This document shows positions 10,019 through 19,098 of a stretch of 64,000 nt of DNA, one piece after another. The notes beneath the pieces were generated by a model, which saw only the letters and a list, made by a program, of their open reading frames with translations, had not been told where the DNA came from and searched no databases. Source of the DNA: Microbacterium sp. TNHR37B. GTDB lineage: Bacteria > Actinomycetota > Actinomycetes > Actinomycetales > Microbacteriaceae. How positions within the stretch are numbered: the first letter of the stretch is position 1; every line of letters starts with the position of its first letter. Location: assembly GCF_001620065.1 (NCBI RefSeq), contig NZ_LQGV01000001.1, positions 682,001 through 746,000 of the forward strand, given 5' to 3'. Made by a program: the position numbers and the translations under genes.

Positions 10019-10771
10019 CTACTGCGGGCGCAGCCGCAGGCGCGCCATCCCGCCGTCGACCTCGATGAAGGTGCCGGTCGTGGATCCCGCGTGGGGACCG
10101 ACGAGATAGCGCACCGCAGCGGCGACCTCCTCGGCCGTCACCAAGCGCCCGTGCGGCTGGCGCTGCTCCAGCGCGGCGCGTTCGGCATGCGGGTCGGACG
10201 CCGAGGCGAGGAGCCTTCCGACCCAGGGAGTGTCGGCCGTCCCGGGATTGACCGCATTGACGCGGATGCCCTCGCGGAGGTGGTCGGCAGCCATCGCCCG
10301 CGTGAGAGAGAGCACCGCGCCCTTCGACGCGCTGTAGAGCGCCCGATCGGGAAGACCGACCGTCGCGGCGATCGACGCGATGTTGCACACCGCGGCGTGC
10401 GAAGACCGTCGCAGCCACGGAAGCGCCGCAGAGGTGACGCGCGCCATGCCGGTGACGTTCACCGAGAGCACGCGGGCCCACTCGTCGTCATCGACGGTCT
10501 CGATGCTGCCCTGGGCGCCGATCCCGGCGTTGTTCACGAGGATGTCGATGCCGCCGGACTCCGCCGCCACGGCCGCGATGGCGACCTCGATGCTCGCCCG
10601 GTCTGTGACATCCGCGGCGTAGGCATCGCATTCTGGCGCGGCGCCCTCGACCGATCGGTCCAGCACCGCCACCCGCGCCCCGGCGTCGACCAGCTCGGCG
10701 GCGATCGCCGCGCCGATGCCGGAGGCTCCGCCGGTCACCACCGCGATCCTGCCCTGCAGTTCATCGGACAT
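10019..10771 (-). CDS. SDR family oxidoreductase, probable 2-keto-3-deoxy-L-fuconate dehydrogenase
   Basis: A 250-residue classical short-chain dehydrogenase: GGASGIGAAIA cofactor motif near residue 12, VNNAGIG near 80, the catalytic serine region near 135, YSASK with the catalytic Tyr and Lys near 150, and a C-terminal IEVDGGMA. It overlaps the FAH gene by 11 bp. In the non-phosphorylative fucose pathway this oxidation at C4 precedes cleavage by the FAH enzyme. The function is assigned from context. The family is certain. Confidence 0.85.
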   Translation of the reverse strand: MSDELQGRIAVVTGGASGIGAAIAAELVDAGARVAVLDRSVEGAAPECDAYAADVTDRASIEVAIAAVAAESGGIDILVNNAGIGAQGSIETVDDDEWARVLSVNVTGMARVTSAALPWLRRSSHAAVCNIASIAATVGLPDRALYSASKGAVLSLTRAMAADHLREGIRVNAVNPGTADTPWVGRLLASASDPHAERAALEQRQPHGRLVTAEEVAAAVRYLVGPHAGSTTGTFIEVDGGMARLRLRPQ

Positions 10772-11630
10772 CTGCCTGCTCCTTCCATGAGCGGAACGTC
10801 TGACGGCCCCAGCCGAGGCCTTCCACCTCGACCTCGACCACATCGCCGTCGGCCAGATAGGGGAAGCGTCCCGAGAGGGCGACCCCCTCCGGCGTCCCGG
10901 TGAGCACGAGGTCCCCGGGGTCGAGGGTCAGATACTGCGAGAGGTGCCAGACGATGTACTCCGGGGAGAAGATCATGTCCGCCGTCGTGGAGTCCTGGCG
11001 CATGTCGCCGTTGACAAAGCTGCGGAGTCGGAGGCCCCCCGGCTCCACCTCGTCTCCGGTCACGAGCCACGGCCCGGTGGGGGTGAAGCCCGGGGCGCAC
11101 TTGCCCTTCGACCACTGGCCGCCCGAGACCGTCAACTGGAAGTCACGCTCGGAGACGTCGTTCGCCGTCACGTAGCCGGCGATGTGAGCAGCCGCGTTCG
11201 CCGGCGCATCGAGATAGGAGGCCGTGCGACCGATCACGATGCCGAGCTCCACCTCCCAGTCCGTCTTTGACGAGCCGCGCGGGATGACCACCTCGTCGAA
11301 GGGTCCGACGACGGTGTTGGGTGCCTTGAGGAACATCACCGGAAGCTCCGGCGGCGCCGATCCCGACTCCGCGGCATGAGCCGCATAGTTCATGCCGATG
11401 CAGATCACCGCGCCGGGGCGGGCGATCGGCGCCCCCACGCGAAGCTCCCCTGCCTCCGGCAGCGGCGGCAGCACGCCGCGGTCGAGCGCATCTGCGGTCC
11501 GGCCGACCGGATCATCCGCAAGGAACGCTCCCGTAACATCGGAGGTCAGCGGCCGGAGGTCATAGTGCGTTCCGTCGACGACAACGGTCGGGACCTCCTG
11601 TCCGAGCGGTCCTAGTCGGGCAAATCGCAT
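10761..11630 (-). CDS. fumarylacetoacetate hydrolase family protein, probable 2,4-diketo-3-deoxy-L-fuconate hydrolase
   Basis: A 289-residue FAH-superfamily enzyme with an N-terminal domain of about 70 residues (MRFARLGPLGQEVPTVVVDG) followed by the catalytic core. The core contains CIGMNYAAHAAESG, the WEVELGIVIGRTA metal ligands and LVLTGTPEGVA. This two-domain FAH type performs the last step of the pathway, splitting the diketo acid into pyruvate and L-lactate. It is divergent from the dehydratase operon across a shared operator. The ATG at 11630 starts a protein that matches the family N terminus. Confidence 0.83.
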   Translation of the reverse strand: MRFARLGPLGQEVPTVVVDGTHYDLRPLTSDVTGAFLADDPVGRTADALDRGVLPPLPEAGELRVGAPIARPGAVICIGMNYAAHAAESGSAPPELPVMFLKAPNTVVGPFDEVVIPRGSSKTDWEVELGIVIGRTASYLDAPANAAAHIAGYVTANDVSERDFQLTVSGGQWSKGKCAPGFTPTGPWLVTGDEVEPGGLRLRSFVNGDMRQDSTTADMIFSPEYIVWHLSQYLTLDPGDLVLTGTPEGVALSGRFPYLADGDVVEVEVEGLGWGRQTFRSWKEQADVR

Positions 11631-11689
11631 GCTTCTCCTCACGTCCGGGCCGGCAACTCCACCGGGTGCGGCGCCCGAGACGACGCCAG

Positions 11690-11717
11690 TTGACAGTATA
11701 AACATCGGATGTTTACT
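11690..11717 (+). promoter_or_regulatory. promoter of the fuconate dehydratase operon with embedded operator
   Basis: TTGACA (11690-11695) and TTTACT (11712-11717) are spaced by 16 bp and form a good sigma-70-type promoter. The spacer and -10 are occupied by the perfect palindrome TAAACATCGGATGTTTA (11699-11715). A repressor bound there would block RNA polymerase. The region also serves the divergent FAH-SDR genes. The same palindrome core recurs at 23262-23274 and 25841-25851. Confidence 0.75.
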
Positions 11718-11791
11718 GTGGGAAGCCACAACCCGCCGGACGACCCGAGACTCTCCTCGATCGCCGGAAGCCCACCGACCAGGAGTGAACC

Positions 11792-13087
11792 GTGACCCGC
11801 ATCGTCGCGCTCGATACCGCCGACATCCGCTTCCCCACGTCGGCCACGCTCGACGGTTCCGACGCGATGAACCCCGACCCCGACTACTCCGCCGCGTACG
11901 TGCGGCTCTTGACCGACGCCGACGACGGACTCGAAGGGCACGCGTTCGTCTTCACGATCGGGCGCGGCAACGATGTGCAGGTCGCCGCCATCCGCGCTCT
12001 CGAGAGCCACCTCGTCGGGCGTGAGGTCGAGCCGCTGCTCGCCGACATGGGGACGACCAACCGTGCGCTCGCGGGCGACTCGCAACTGCGGTGGCTCGGG
12101 CCGGAGAAGGGCGTGATGCACATGGCGATCGGTGCCGTCGTCAACGCCCTCTGGGATCTCAAGGCCAAGCGGGCGGGCCTGCCGCTCTGGCAGTTGCTCA
12201 GCCGCATGTCGCCGGAGGAACTGGTCGCCCTGGTCGACTTCCGACACCTCGGCAACGCTCTCTCACCCGCCGATGCACTCGCGCTCCTGGAAGCCGCAGT
12301 GCCGGGACGTGGGGCACGCGAAGCCGAGCTCCTGGCCACGGGCTATCCCGCCTACACCACCACTCCCGGATGGCTCGGCTACTCGGACGAAAAGCTCGCA
12401 CGACTGTGCCGCGAGGCCATCGCCGACGGGTTCGGGCAGATCAAGCTCAAGGTGGGCGCGGACCTCGACGACGACATCCGCCGTTTCCGCGTGGCGCGAG
12501 AAGTCTGCGGGCCCGACTTCCCCATCGCGATCGACGCGAACCAGCGCTGGGAGGTGGCGGAGGCCATCGCGTGGGTCAACGCCCTCGCCCCCTTCTCCCC
12601 CGCGTGGATCGAGGAGCCGACGAGTCCCGATGACGTGCTCGGCCACGCGGAGATCGCCCGCGGCGTCGCCCCCATCCGCGTGGCGACGGGCGAGCACGCG
12701 CACAACCGGATCATGTTCAAGCAGTTCCTCCAGGCAGATGCCCTCGCGGTGATGCAGATCGACGCCGTGCGCGTCGCCGGCGTCAACGAGAACATCGCCA
12801 ACCTGCTGCTCGCGGCGAAGTTCGGGGTGCCGGTGTGCCCGCACGCGGGAGGCGTCGGCCTCTGTGAAGCCGTGCAGCACCTCTCGATGTTCGACTTCGT
12901 CGCCCTCAGCGGCACGCGCGAAGGCCGGATGATCGAGTACGTGGATCACCTGCACGAGCACTTCGTCACCCCCACCGATGTGCGCGGCGGTGTCTACCAC
13001 GCCCCGCTCACGCCCGGGACGGGCATGGAGATGCACGCGGAGAGCCGGGCGACCTACGCGTGGACGGGGGCGCACGCCCGTGTCTGA
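11792..13087 (+). CDS. fucD: L-fuconate dehydratase
   Basis: An enolase-superfamily enzyme of 431 residues that converts L-fuconate to 2-keto-3-deoxy-L-fuconate. All active-site positions known from the Xanthomonas campestris FucD fall at the same residue numbers here: K218-x-K220 (IKLK), metal ligands D248, E274 and E301, D324, H351 and E382. This makes the functional call unusually firm. The start is GTG with GGAG upstream. The downstream aldo/keto reductase start overlaps its stop. Confidence 0.95.
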   Translation: MTRIVALDTADIRFPTSATLDGSDAMNPDPDYSAAYVRLLTDADDGLEGHAFVFTIGRGNDVQVAAIRALESHLVGREVEPLLADMGTTNRALAGDSQLRWLGPEKGVMHMAIGAVVNALWDLKAKRAGLPLWQLLSRMSPEELVALVDFRHLGNALSPADALALLEAAVPGRGAREAELLATGYPAYTTTPGWLGYSDEKLARLCREAIADGFGQIKLKVGADLDDDIRRFRVAREVCGPDFPIAIDANQRWEVAEAIAWVNALAPFSPAWIEEPTSPDDVLGHAEIARGVAPIRVATGEHAHNRIMFKQFLQADALAVMQIDAVRVAGVNENIANLLLAAKFGVPVCPHAGGVGLCEAVQHLSMFDFVALSGTREGRMIEYVDHLHEHFVTPTDVRGGVYHAPLTPGTGMEMHAESRATYAWTGAHARV

Positions 13088-14054
13088 GCTGCGACGCACG
13101 CCGCACGGCGCGCTCCCCCGCCTCGGCTATGGGGCCGCGAATGTCGGCAACCTCTTCCGGCCGCTCACCGACGACGAGTCGTGGGACATCCTCACCGCCG
13201 CGTGGGACGCCGGGATCCGCTACTTCGACACCGCGCCTCACTACGGCCTCGGGCTGTCGGAGCGGCGCCTGGGCGCGTTCCTGCGCACCAAACCGCGCGA
13301 CGAGTACGTGCTCTCCACCAAGGTCGGACGCTTGCTGCGTCCCAATCCCGACGACGACGGCGGCCTCGATCTCGCCCACGACTTCCACGTGCCCACCACT
13401 CTCCGCCGGGAGTGGGACTTCAGCGCTGCGGGCATCCGTACGAGTCTCGACGAGTCCCGCGAGCGGCTCGGAATCGAGCGCATCGACATCGCCTATCTGC
13501 ACGATCCCGAGCGTCACGACCTCGACCTCGCCCTCGCCGAGGCCCTCCCCGCCCTCGTCGAGCTGCGCGCGGACGGAGCCGTCGGTGCGGTAGGCGTCGG
13601 ATCGATGGTCTCGGAGGCCCTCGCCGCCGCCGTCCAGGCCGCACCGCTCGACATCGTCATGATCGCCGGACGCTTCACGCTCCTGGAGCAGCCTGCGGCC
13701 CGCGAGGTCCTGCCGTCGTGCCGGGCCCGCGGAACCGGTGTCGTGGCGGCGTCGGTCTTCAACTCCGGCCTGCTCGCGAGCGCCCACCCCACCCGCGACG
13801 GCCGGTACGAGTACGGCAGCCTGCCCGACGACCTCTGGGATCGTCTGCAGCAGATCGTCGCCGTGTGCGACGCCCACGGCGTTCCCCTCCCGGCCGCGGC
13901 CGTGCAATTTCCCTTGCGCGAGGAGACGGTGCGCTCGGTCGTCGTCGGCGGCAGCCGGCCCGCACACGTCCGCCAGAGCGCGGAGTGGATGGATCTCCCC
14001 GTGCCCGAGACGCTGTGGGACGATCTGTCCGAGCGCGGCCTCATCGACGCCTGA
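13080..14054 (+). CDS. aldo/keto reductase, probable L-fucose dehydrogenase
   Basis: A 324-residue aldo/keto reductase. It shows [18 protein letters not shown] (catalytic Asp and Tyr, residues about 45-60), [12 protein letters not shown] (catalytic Lys near 80) and [10 protein letters not shown] (His). This subgroup includes D-threo-aldose 1-dehydrogenase/L-fucose dehydrogenase, which oxidises the C1 hydroxyl to the lactone. The GTG start at 13080 overlaps the fucD stop, so translation is coupled. Confidence 0.85.
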   Translation: MSELRRTPHGALPRLGYGAANVGNLFRPLTDDESWDILTAAWDAGIRYFDTAPHYGLGLSERRLGAFLRTKPRDEYVLSTKVGRLLRPNPDDDGGLDLAHDFHVPTTLRREWDFSAAGIRTSLDESRERLGIERIDIAYLHDPERHDLDLALAEALPALVELRADGAVGAVGVGSMVSEALAAAVQAAPLDIVMIAGRFTLLEQPAAREVLPSCRARGTGVVAASVFNSGLLASAHPTRDGRYEYGSLPDDLWDRLQQIVAVCDAHGVPLPAAAVQFPLREETVRSVVVGGSRPAHVRQSAEWMDLPVPETLWDDLSERGLIDA

Positions 14055-14090
14055 CCGCTCGACGCGGCTCCCCCACCCGAAAGGACCCTC

Positions 14091-14504
14091 ATGCTCGATG
14101 GCATCCATCCGCTCCTCACGGGCGAGCTCCTCTGGCACCTCGACGCGATGGGGCACTCCGACGCCGTCGTCATCGCCGATGCGCACTTCCCCGCCGCCGC
14201 CGTCGCGCGCCGGCTCGTCACCCTTCCGGGAACGTCGACGCCGGATGTGCTCGCGGCCGTCCGTACCGTGATTCCCCTCGACGACGCGCCGTCGCTCGAT
14301 CTCATGACCTCCGCCACGGGCGAGATCCTGGACATCCAGCACGAGCTGATGGAGGCGGCGGGCACGTCCGCCGAGACCACGCGCTTCGTCGATCGGTTCG
14401 ACTACTACGACCTGGCGCGCGGCGCGTTCGTCGTGATCCGCACCGGCGAGACCCGCATCTACGCCAACGCGCTGCTGCGGAAAGGCCTGGTCGGTTCGGT
14501 CTGA
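14091..14504 (+). CDS. fucU: RbsD/FucU family protein, L-fucose mutarotase
   Basis: A 137-residue member of the RbsD/FucU fold. MLDGIHPLLTGELLWHLDAMGH places the conserved substrate histidine near residue 16-22, and FVVIRTGETRIYANALLRKG is the C-terminal Arg/Tyr signature of FucU. It interconverts fucose anomers, supplying the form used by the dehydrogenase. It lies 36 bp after the aldo/keto reductase. Its stop abuts the stop of the convergent membrane-protein gene with no space between. Confidence 0.9.
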   Translation: MLDGIHPLLTGELLWHLDAMGHSDAVVIADAHFPAAAVARRLVTLPGTSTPDVLAAVRTVIPLDDAPSLDLMTSATGEILDIQHELMEAAGTSAETTRFVDRFDYYDLARGAFVVIRTGETRIYANALLRKGLVGSV

Positions 14505-14852
14505 TCAGCCGGCGCCGAGCAGAGTGGCTCCACGGACGGCCGCGTAGGCGAGGACGTTGAGCCAGAACACCGCGACCACGCCGAGTCCGATGAGCAGCAG
14601 TCCGCCGAGGAGGGTCGCCGAGCGCCGAACTCCGCCCGCGAAGGCCGCGGCGAACACGAGGATCGGGAAGAACACGGCCGACAGCAGGAGGGCCCATCCG
14701 CCGCCATTGAGGCCGAAGGTGCCCTGGGCCTGCGCGATGAGGAACGCGACGGCGTTCCAGACGGCGTAGGCGTAGAAGAGCCCGAAGAAGCCCGAGATCG
14801 TGGCGGTGAGCCAGAGCGGCGTACGGGGCCCCGGCGTGGTCGTCGTCGTCAT
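14505..14852 (-). CDS. small integral membrane protein of unknown function
   Basis: A 115-residue protein with three or four hydrophobic helices, of which SGFFGLFYAYAVWNAVAFL, LLLSAVFFPILVFAAAFAG and LLLIGLGVVAVFWLNVLAY are clear. I recognise no domain. The start overlaps the stop of the next upstream membrane protein by 4 bp, so the two form a unit, perhaps a complex. It is not obviously linked to fucose metabolism. Confidence 0.7.
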   Translation of the reverse strand: MTTTTTPGPRTPLWLTATISGFFGLFYAYAVWNAVAFLIAQAQGTFGLNGGGWALLLSAVFFPILVFAAAFAGGVRRSATLLGGLLLIGLGVVAVFWLNVLAYAAVRGATLLGAG

Positions 14853-15409
14853 GTCCCCACCGTCCCCACCAGCACGAACGGCCACGGGATCAGGACAGCC
14901 GCCCCCGCGATGAGCCAGACGAAGCGCTGCCAGAGCGACCGGCCGCGGGTGAACCACACGCTCCCGGCGAACCAGAGCGTGGGAGCGAGCACCGCCAGCC
15001 AGAGCGCCGGAAGCGCCCCCAGCGGCGGTGACAGTACGACTGCGACGTTCTGCAGGCGCATGCCGCCGACGATCCATCCCACCGTGTACAGGGCGTAGAC
15101 CCCCGCGAGCACTCCGAGCGCCACGAGGGCGACGTCGGCGCCGCGCCGAGCCCCCTCGGACTCGGAGACGACCTGCGATGTCGCGTCGACCGGAGCACTG
15201 CCCTCTCCCGTCGAATTGGGCCCTTCCGTCGAACGGCGCTCGCCCGTCGATCTGCGCACCCGCTCGCTGCCCTTGCCGACGGCCGTGAAGCCTGCCGGGA
15301 GGTCGGGGGACGCGGGCGCGGAGCGGCCGCCGTGGACCAGGGTCGGGTCGTCGTCGCCGTCCCACGAGAACGCGTCGGCCGAGCCGTCGTCGTCGCGGGG
15401 ATCTGTCAC
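14849..15409 (-). CDS. membrane protein with disordered N terminus, unknown function
   Basis: A 186-residue protein. The first 90 residues are charged and low-complexity (Asp, Ser and Gly rich). The rest holds about three membrane helices (ALVALGVLAGVYALYTVGWI, LPALWLAVLAPTLWFAG, FVWLIAGAAVLIPWPFVL). The start is GTG at 15409. It is coupled to the downstream 115-residue membrane protein. Proteins of this layout are sometimes mislabelled as DNA polymerase III subunits in actinobacteria. I see no support for that here. Confidence 0.68.
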   Translation of the reverse strand: MTDPRDDDGSADAFSWDGDDDPTLVHGGRSAPASPDLPAGFTAVGKGSERVRRSTGERRSTEGPNSTGEGSAPVDATSQVVSESEGARRGADVALVALGVLAGVYALYTVGWIVGGMRLQNVAVVLSPPLGALPALWLAVLAPTLWFAGSVWFTRGRSLWQRFVWLIAGAAVLIPWPFVLVGTVGT

Positions 15410-15431
15410 GAGGCCAGCGTAGCCGCTCCGC

Positions 15432-16160
15432 CTAGGCCCCGCGTGCGGCGGCGACCGCCTCCTCGACGACGGCACCGTCCGTGACGTCGTAGCCCTCGTC
15501 GGCGCCGCCACCGGGTCCGGAGGGCGCGCCGTCGGACACCCGTCCCCGCGCCGAGAGATGCACCGCGGGGACGCCGACCGCCACCAAAGCCGAGATGTCG
15601 GCCGGACGGACGCCACCCCCCGCCATGACCTCGAGGTCGGTGCCGGCGCGGGCGACGTACTCGCCGAGCCGCGCGATACCGTCGACGCTCCGGGAGGCGC
15701 CACCGGAGGTGAGGACGCGGGCGACACCCTCGTCGAGCAACGCGTCGAAGACGCCGTCGGGGACCGGGGAGGCGTCGATCGCCCGGTGGAAGACCACCGC
15801 CGTCTCCCCCGCGGCGTCCCGCCATCGACGGAGGGTATCGCGGTCGAGATCCCCCGCGCGGGTGAGGGCGCCGACGACGACGCCCCCGACTCCGCGCTCG
15901 ACGGCGGCGCGGATGTCGCGGCACACGACGTCGACCTCGTCGTCGTCGTAGACGAATCCTCCGGCGCGCGGGCGCACGAGGACGTTGACGCGCTCGGCAC
16001 CGATCTCTACGCACACGCGGTCGAGCACACCCACCGAGGGGGTGAGGCCGCCCACGCCGAGCGCACTGCACAGTTCCACCCGGTCGGCGCCGGTGGCCAC
16101 GGCCGTTCGCGCTCCGGCGCCATCCTGGACGGCGATCTCGACGACGACACGAGGGTTCAC
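15432..16160 (-). CDS. cutC: copper homeostasis protein CutC family
   Basis: A 242-residue TIM-barrel protein. It has EIAVQDGAGARTAVATGADRVELCSALGVGGLTPS at the N terminus, LVRPRAGGFVYDDDE near 70, VFHRAIDASPVP near 125, and GGGVRPAD near 180. All are CutC family marks. Despite the historic name, a copper role is doubtful for many members, and a hydrolase-like role in sugar metabolism would fit this location. Its GTG start overlaps the fucosidase stop by 4 bp, placing it in the fucosidase operon. Confidence 0.85.
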   Translation of the reverse strand: MNPRVVVEIAVQDGAGARTAVATGADRVELCSALGVGGLTPSVGVLDRVCVEIGAERVNVLVRPRAGGFVYDDDEVDVVCRDIRAAVERGVGGVVVGALTRAGDLDRDTLRRWRDAAGETAVVFHRAIDASPVPDGVFDALLDEGVARVLTSGGASRSVDGIARLGEYVARAGTDLEVMAGGGVRPADISALVAVGVPAVHLSARGRVSDGAPSGPGGGADEGYDVTDGAVVEEAVAAARGA

Positions 16161-17509
16161 GAGTTCACCGTATCGATACGCACCGCCACGGCGGGCTCTG
16201 CCCGCAGGCGCTCGGGGAGCTCGACCTCCCTCGTGCCGTCGGGCCGGGAGCGGACGACGGCGCTGGTCCCGTCGCTCCATGGCCGCAGCTCGCCGGAGAG
16301 GTCGGCCGGAAGCTCCACGACCCCGGGAGCAGGATCCAGCACGATCGCGTTCACCGTCGTCGCCGTCCGCGTGTAGGCACGCGGCACACCGATCGGTTCC
16401 CCCGCCCGCACCCACGGACGCGTGCCGTAGATCGCGTCTCCGTCGCGCTGGAGCCAGGCGCCGAGCTCCCGCATCGCGGCACGCTGCAGGTCCGGCAGCG
16501 ACCCGTCGGCGCGCGGACCGACATTGAGGAGGAGGTTGCCGTTCTTGCTCACCACGTCGACGAGGAGCCGCACGAGCGCAGTGCCCGAGAGCGAGTGCTC
16601 GTTCCCCTCGGCCTGGTTGAAGCCGAACGAGTACCCGAGGCCGCGCGTGGACTCCCACGGGTGACCCAGGATGTCGGGCACGTGCGTGTACTCGCGCGTG
16701 AGGAACCCATGCCGCGGCACGCCCCACCGGTCGTTGACGGCGCCGTCCGGCACCGCCTCGAGGTAACGCCGGAAGAGCGCCGCGACGGCGAACTCGTCGC
16801 CGCCCTTGCCCCCGTCCGGCCACTCGATGTCGTTCCAGAGGAGGTCCGGCCGGAATCGGTCGATCAGCTCCTCGAGCTGCGCCGCCGCGTAGCGGGAGAA
16901 CCACTCATCGGCTCGGCGGAAACGGAAGAGATCGGTGTCCGACTCGATCGGCGGGAAATCGCTGGCATGCCAGTCCAGCGCGCCGGAGAAGTAGACACCG
17001 AAGCGGGTGTCGCGCCGCCGCGTCGCGTCGTGTAGCTCGGCGATGAGGTCGCGGCCGGGTCCGCGGCGCGGCGCCGTGAACGTCGTGGTCGCGGAGTCCC
17101 ACAGGCAGAACCCGTCGTGGTGCTTCGTGGTGGGGACCACGTACCGGGCACCGGCGCTCACGAGGTCCCCGACGAAGGCGTCCGCGTCGAAGCCCGTCAC
17201 GTCCCACTCGTCGGCGAGGTCCTCGTACGTCCGGCCCGGACCGTAGAGCTCCTGATGGCGACGCCAGGTGGGGCTCCCCTCGATCCGCACCGTGTTCGCA
17301 TACCACTCGGCGTACTGATGGTGGGCGTAGGCGTCTTCCACCGGCACTCCTCCGGGCGGGTGAGGCGGGGCCCATGCGGGCAGCGAGTACAGCCCCCAGT
17401 GCACGAAGAAGCCGAGCTTGGCATCGCGGTACCACTCCGGCACCGCCATCGGCGGATAGTCCGGGGCATCGGCGCCCAGATCGGGACCGATACGGGTCTC
17501 GAAGTTCAC
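16157..17509 (-). CDS. alpha-L-fucosidase (GH29)
   Basis: A 450-residue glycoside hydrolase of family 29. AKLGFFVHWGLYSLPAW is the family N-terminal motif, TTKHHDGFCLWDS carries the substrate histidines near 129-131, and PDLLWNDIEWP places the probable nucleophile at D227. A C-terminal beta-sandwich follows. There is no signal peptide, so it probably acts on imported fucosides in the cytoplasm. It overlaps the M81 gene upstream and cutC downstream by 4 bp each. A second, different GH29 lies at 24542-25807. Confidence 0.93.
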   Translation of the reverse strand: MNFETRIGPDLGADAPDYPPMAVPEWYRDAKLGFFVHWGLYSLPAWAPPHPPGGVPVEDAYAHHQYAEWYANTVRIEGSPTWRRHQELYGPGRTYEDLADEWDVTGFDADAFVGDLVSAGARYVVPTTKHHDGFCLWDSATTTFTAPRRGPGRDLIAELHDATRRRDTRFGVYFSGALDWHASDFPPIESDTDLFRFRRADEWFSRYAAAQLEELIDRFRPDLLWNDIEWPDGGKGGDEFAVAALFRRYLEAVPDGAVNDRWGVPRHGFLTREYTHVPDILGHPWESTRGLGYSFGFNQAEGNEHSLSGTALVRLLVDVVSKNGNLLLNVGPRADGSLPDLQRAAMRELGAWLQRDGDAIYGTRPWVRAGEPIGVPRAYTRTATTVNAIVLDPAPGVVELPADLSGELRPWSDGTSAVVRSRPDGTREVELPERLRAEPAVAVRIDTVNS

Positions 17510-19098
17510 GCTGCCTCCCCCTCGCCCCGGCGCTCCACCCGAGCGGTGAGGTCGGGCCCGATCCCGGTGTCGTCGAACGGGTAGACGCCCGGGAGGAGCC
17601 GGGAGTGCCCGAGCCGCAGGAGGTCCTGGTCCACGCCACCGGGGGTGAGGGCGATGACCCAGCCCGCGGCGAGCTCATAGAGCTCCGGCTCGAGGTACCC
17701 GATCTTCACGATCACGACGTCGGCACGGGCCGGGTCCAGACCGAGCACGCGGAAGTCGTCCAGGTGGTGGAAGGGCTTGCGGCGTTCGGTGACGATCGCG
17801 TACACCGAGCCGGCGCGCACCACCACTTGGGTGCCGGCGACGGCGTCTCCGGGGGTTACGGAGAACACCTCGCCGTCGATCTCCACCGGACCGCGCGGCC
17901 GGCCGTCGACCCGCCCTCCGACCGACAAGCGGACGCGAGCTCCGGTCCCCGCGCGGGCGGCCTGCGCCACCGCGTCCGGATCGAACACCGACGCCACGAT
18001 CACGGTGCGATCGCCCCGGCTGAGGTCCGCGCGTTCGAGCAGCCGGCCGAGCGTCCAGGAGACGTCTCCCGCCCCGCCGGCGGTCGGGTTGTCACCGGAG
18101 TCGGAGATCAGGAAGGGACGCGGTGCATCCTCCGCGAGCGCCTCGTCGAGTGCGCCGTCGAGGGAATCCACCGGGCCGACGAAGGCGAAGTCGGCGCGGG
18201 CGTCCCAGAAGGCACGGCCGAGGCGCTCCGCCTGATCGCGGATGGTGGCGGTGTCGTCGCCGAGCACGACGACGGTGGCGTGGCAGCGCGGCTCGTCGGC
18301 CCACGCGTAACCGACCCAGATGGAGGCGTCGAGGACGCCCGGGAGCTCTTCGACCTCGGCAAGCGCCGCATATAGGGAGCGCGCCGGCTCGATCCGCGTG
18401 CTCGTCTTCTCGCCCGGCAGCAGCACCGGCACCCGCACCCAGGCCTTGTGCGGGCGGCGCGCCACGGGGTCCGCGCCGTCGGCGCCGCGGAGGCGGACGA
18501 GGAGGTTGTGGACCGCGCGCTCCTTCGTGTTCAGCCAGTCCTCGTGCGGGGCCATCCGATAGCACGTGAGCAGATCCGCGGCCTCGAACAGCGCCTCCGA
18601 CACGTTGCCGTGCAGATCCATGGAGGTGGAGACGAGGGTGTCGGGGCCCAGTTCAGCCCGGAGTGCCGCCGCGAGGTCCCCTTCGGCATCGTCACGCCCG
18701 ACGACGCTCATCGCGCCGTGGATGTCGAAGAAGAACCCGTCGAAGGGGCCCTCCTCGCGCACGCCCGTGATGATGTCCTGTTTGATGCGGTCGTACGTGG
18801 CAGGGTCGACCGCGCCACCGGGGAGGGAACGTCCGTGGGTGAGGGGCACCCATTCCGCGGCCTCCCGCAGCGGGGAGCCTTCGGCCAGGAAGGGGTAGTA
18901 GCCGAGAAGCTCGTCGCCGGTGCGGATGGTGAACGACTCGTCGCCGGACACGTGAGGCGAGAAGGTGCTCGACTCGATCGAGATCCCGGCGATGCCGATG
19001 CGCGGGCGGGCGAGGCCGGCGGGATGCCGCTCGGGAAGAGGGCCTTTCCATACGAGATGGGCATCGGCGCGGACGGGCGACGGGTCAGCGGGGTTCAC
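17506..19098 (-). CDS. M81 family metallopeptidase (MlrC-like)
   Basis: A 530-residue protein of the microcystinase C family. It shows IGIAGISIESSTFSPHVSGDE near the N terminus, DGFFFDIHGAM with metal-ligand residues near 140, SMDLHGNVSEALFEAADLLTCYRMAPHEDW near 180-210 and SDSGDNPTAGGAGDVS near 330. MlrC is a zinc hydrolase of linear microcystin. Most homologues, including those in sugar clusters like this one, have no known substrate. It sits between the ROK kinase (14-bp overlap) and the fucosidase (4-bp overlap). Confidence 0.85.
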   Translation of the reverse strand: MNPADPSPVRADAHLVWKGPLPERHPAGLARPRIGIAGISIESSTFSPHVSGDESFTIRTGDELLGYYPFLAEGSPLREAAEWVPLTHGRSLPGGAVDPATYDRIKQDIITGVREEGPFDGFFFDIHGAMSVVGRDDAEGDLAAALRAELGPDTLVSTSMDLHGNVSEALFEAADLLTCYRMAPHEDWLNTKERAVHNLLVRLRGADGADPVARRPHKAWVRVPVLLPGEKTSTRIEPARSLYAALAEVEELPGVLDASIWVGYAWADEPRCHATVVVLGDDTATIRDQAERLGRAFWDARADFAFVGPVDSLDGALDEALAEDAPRPFLISDSGDNPTAGGAGDVSWTLGRLLERADLSRGDRTVIVASVFDPDAVAQAARAGTGARVRLSVGGRVDGRPRGPVEIDGEVFSVTPGDAVAGTQVVVRAGSVYAIVTERRKPFHHLDDFRVLGLDPARADVVIVKIGYLEPELYELAAGWVIALTPGGVDQDLLRLGHSRLLPGVYPFDDTGIGPDLTARVERRGEGEAA

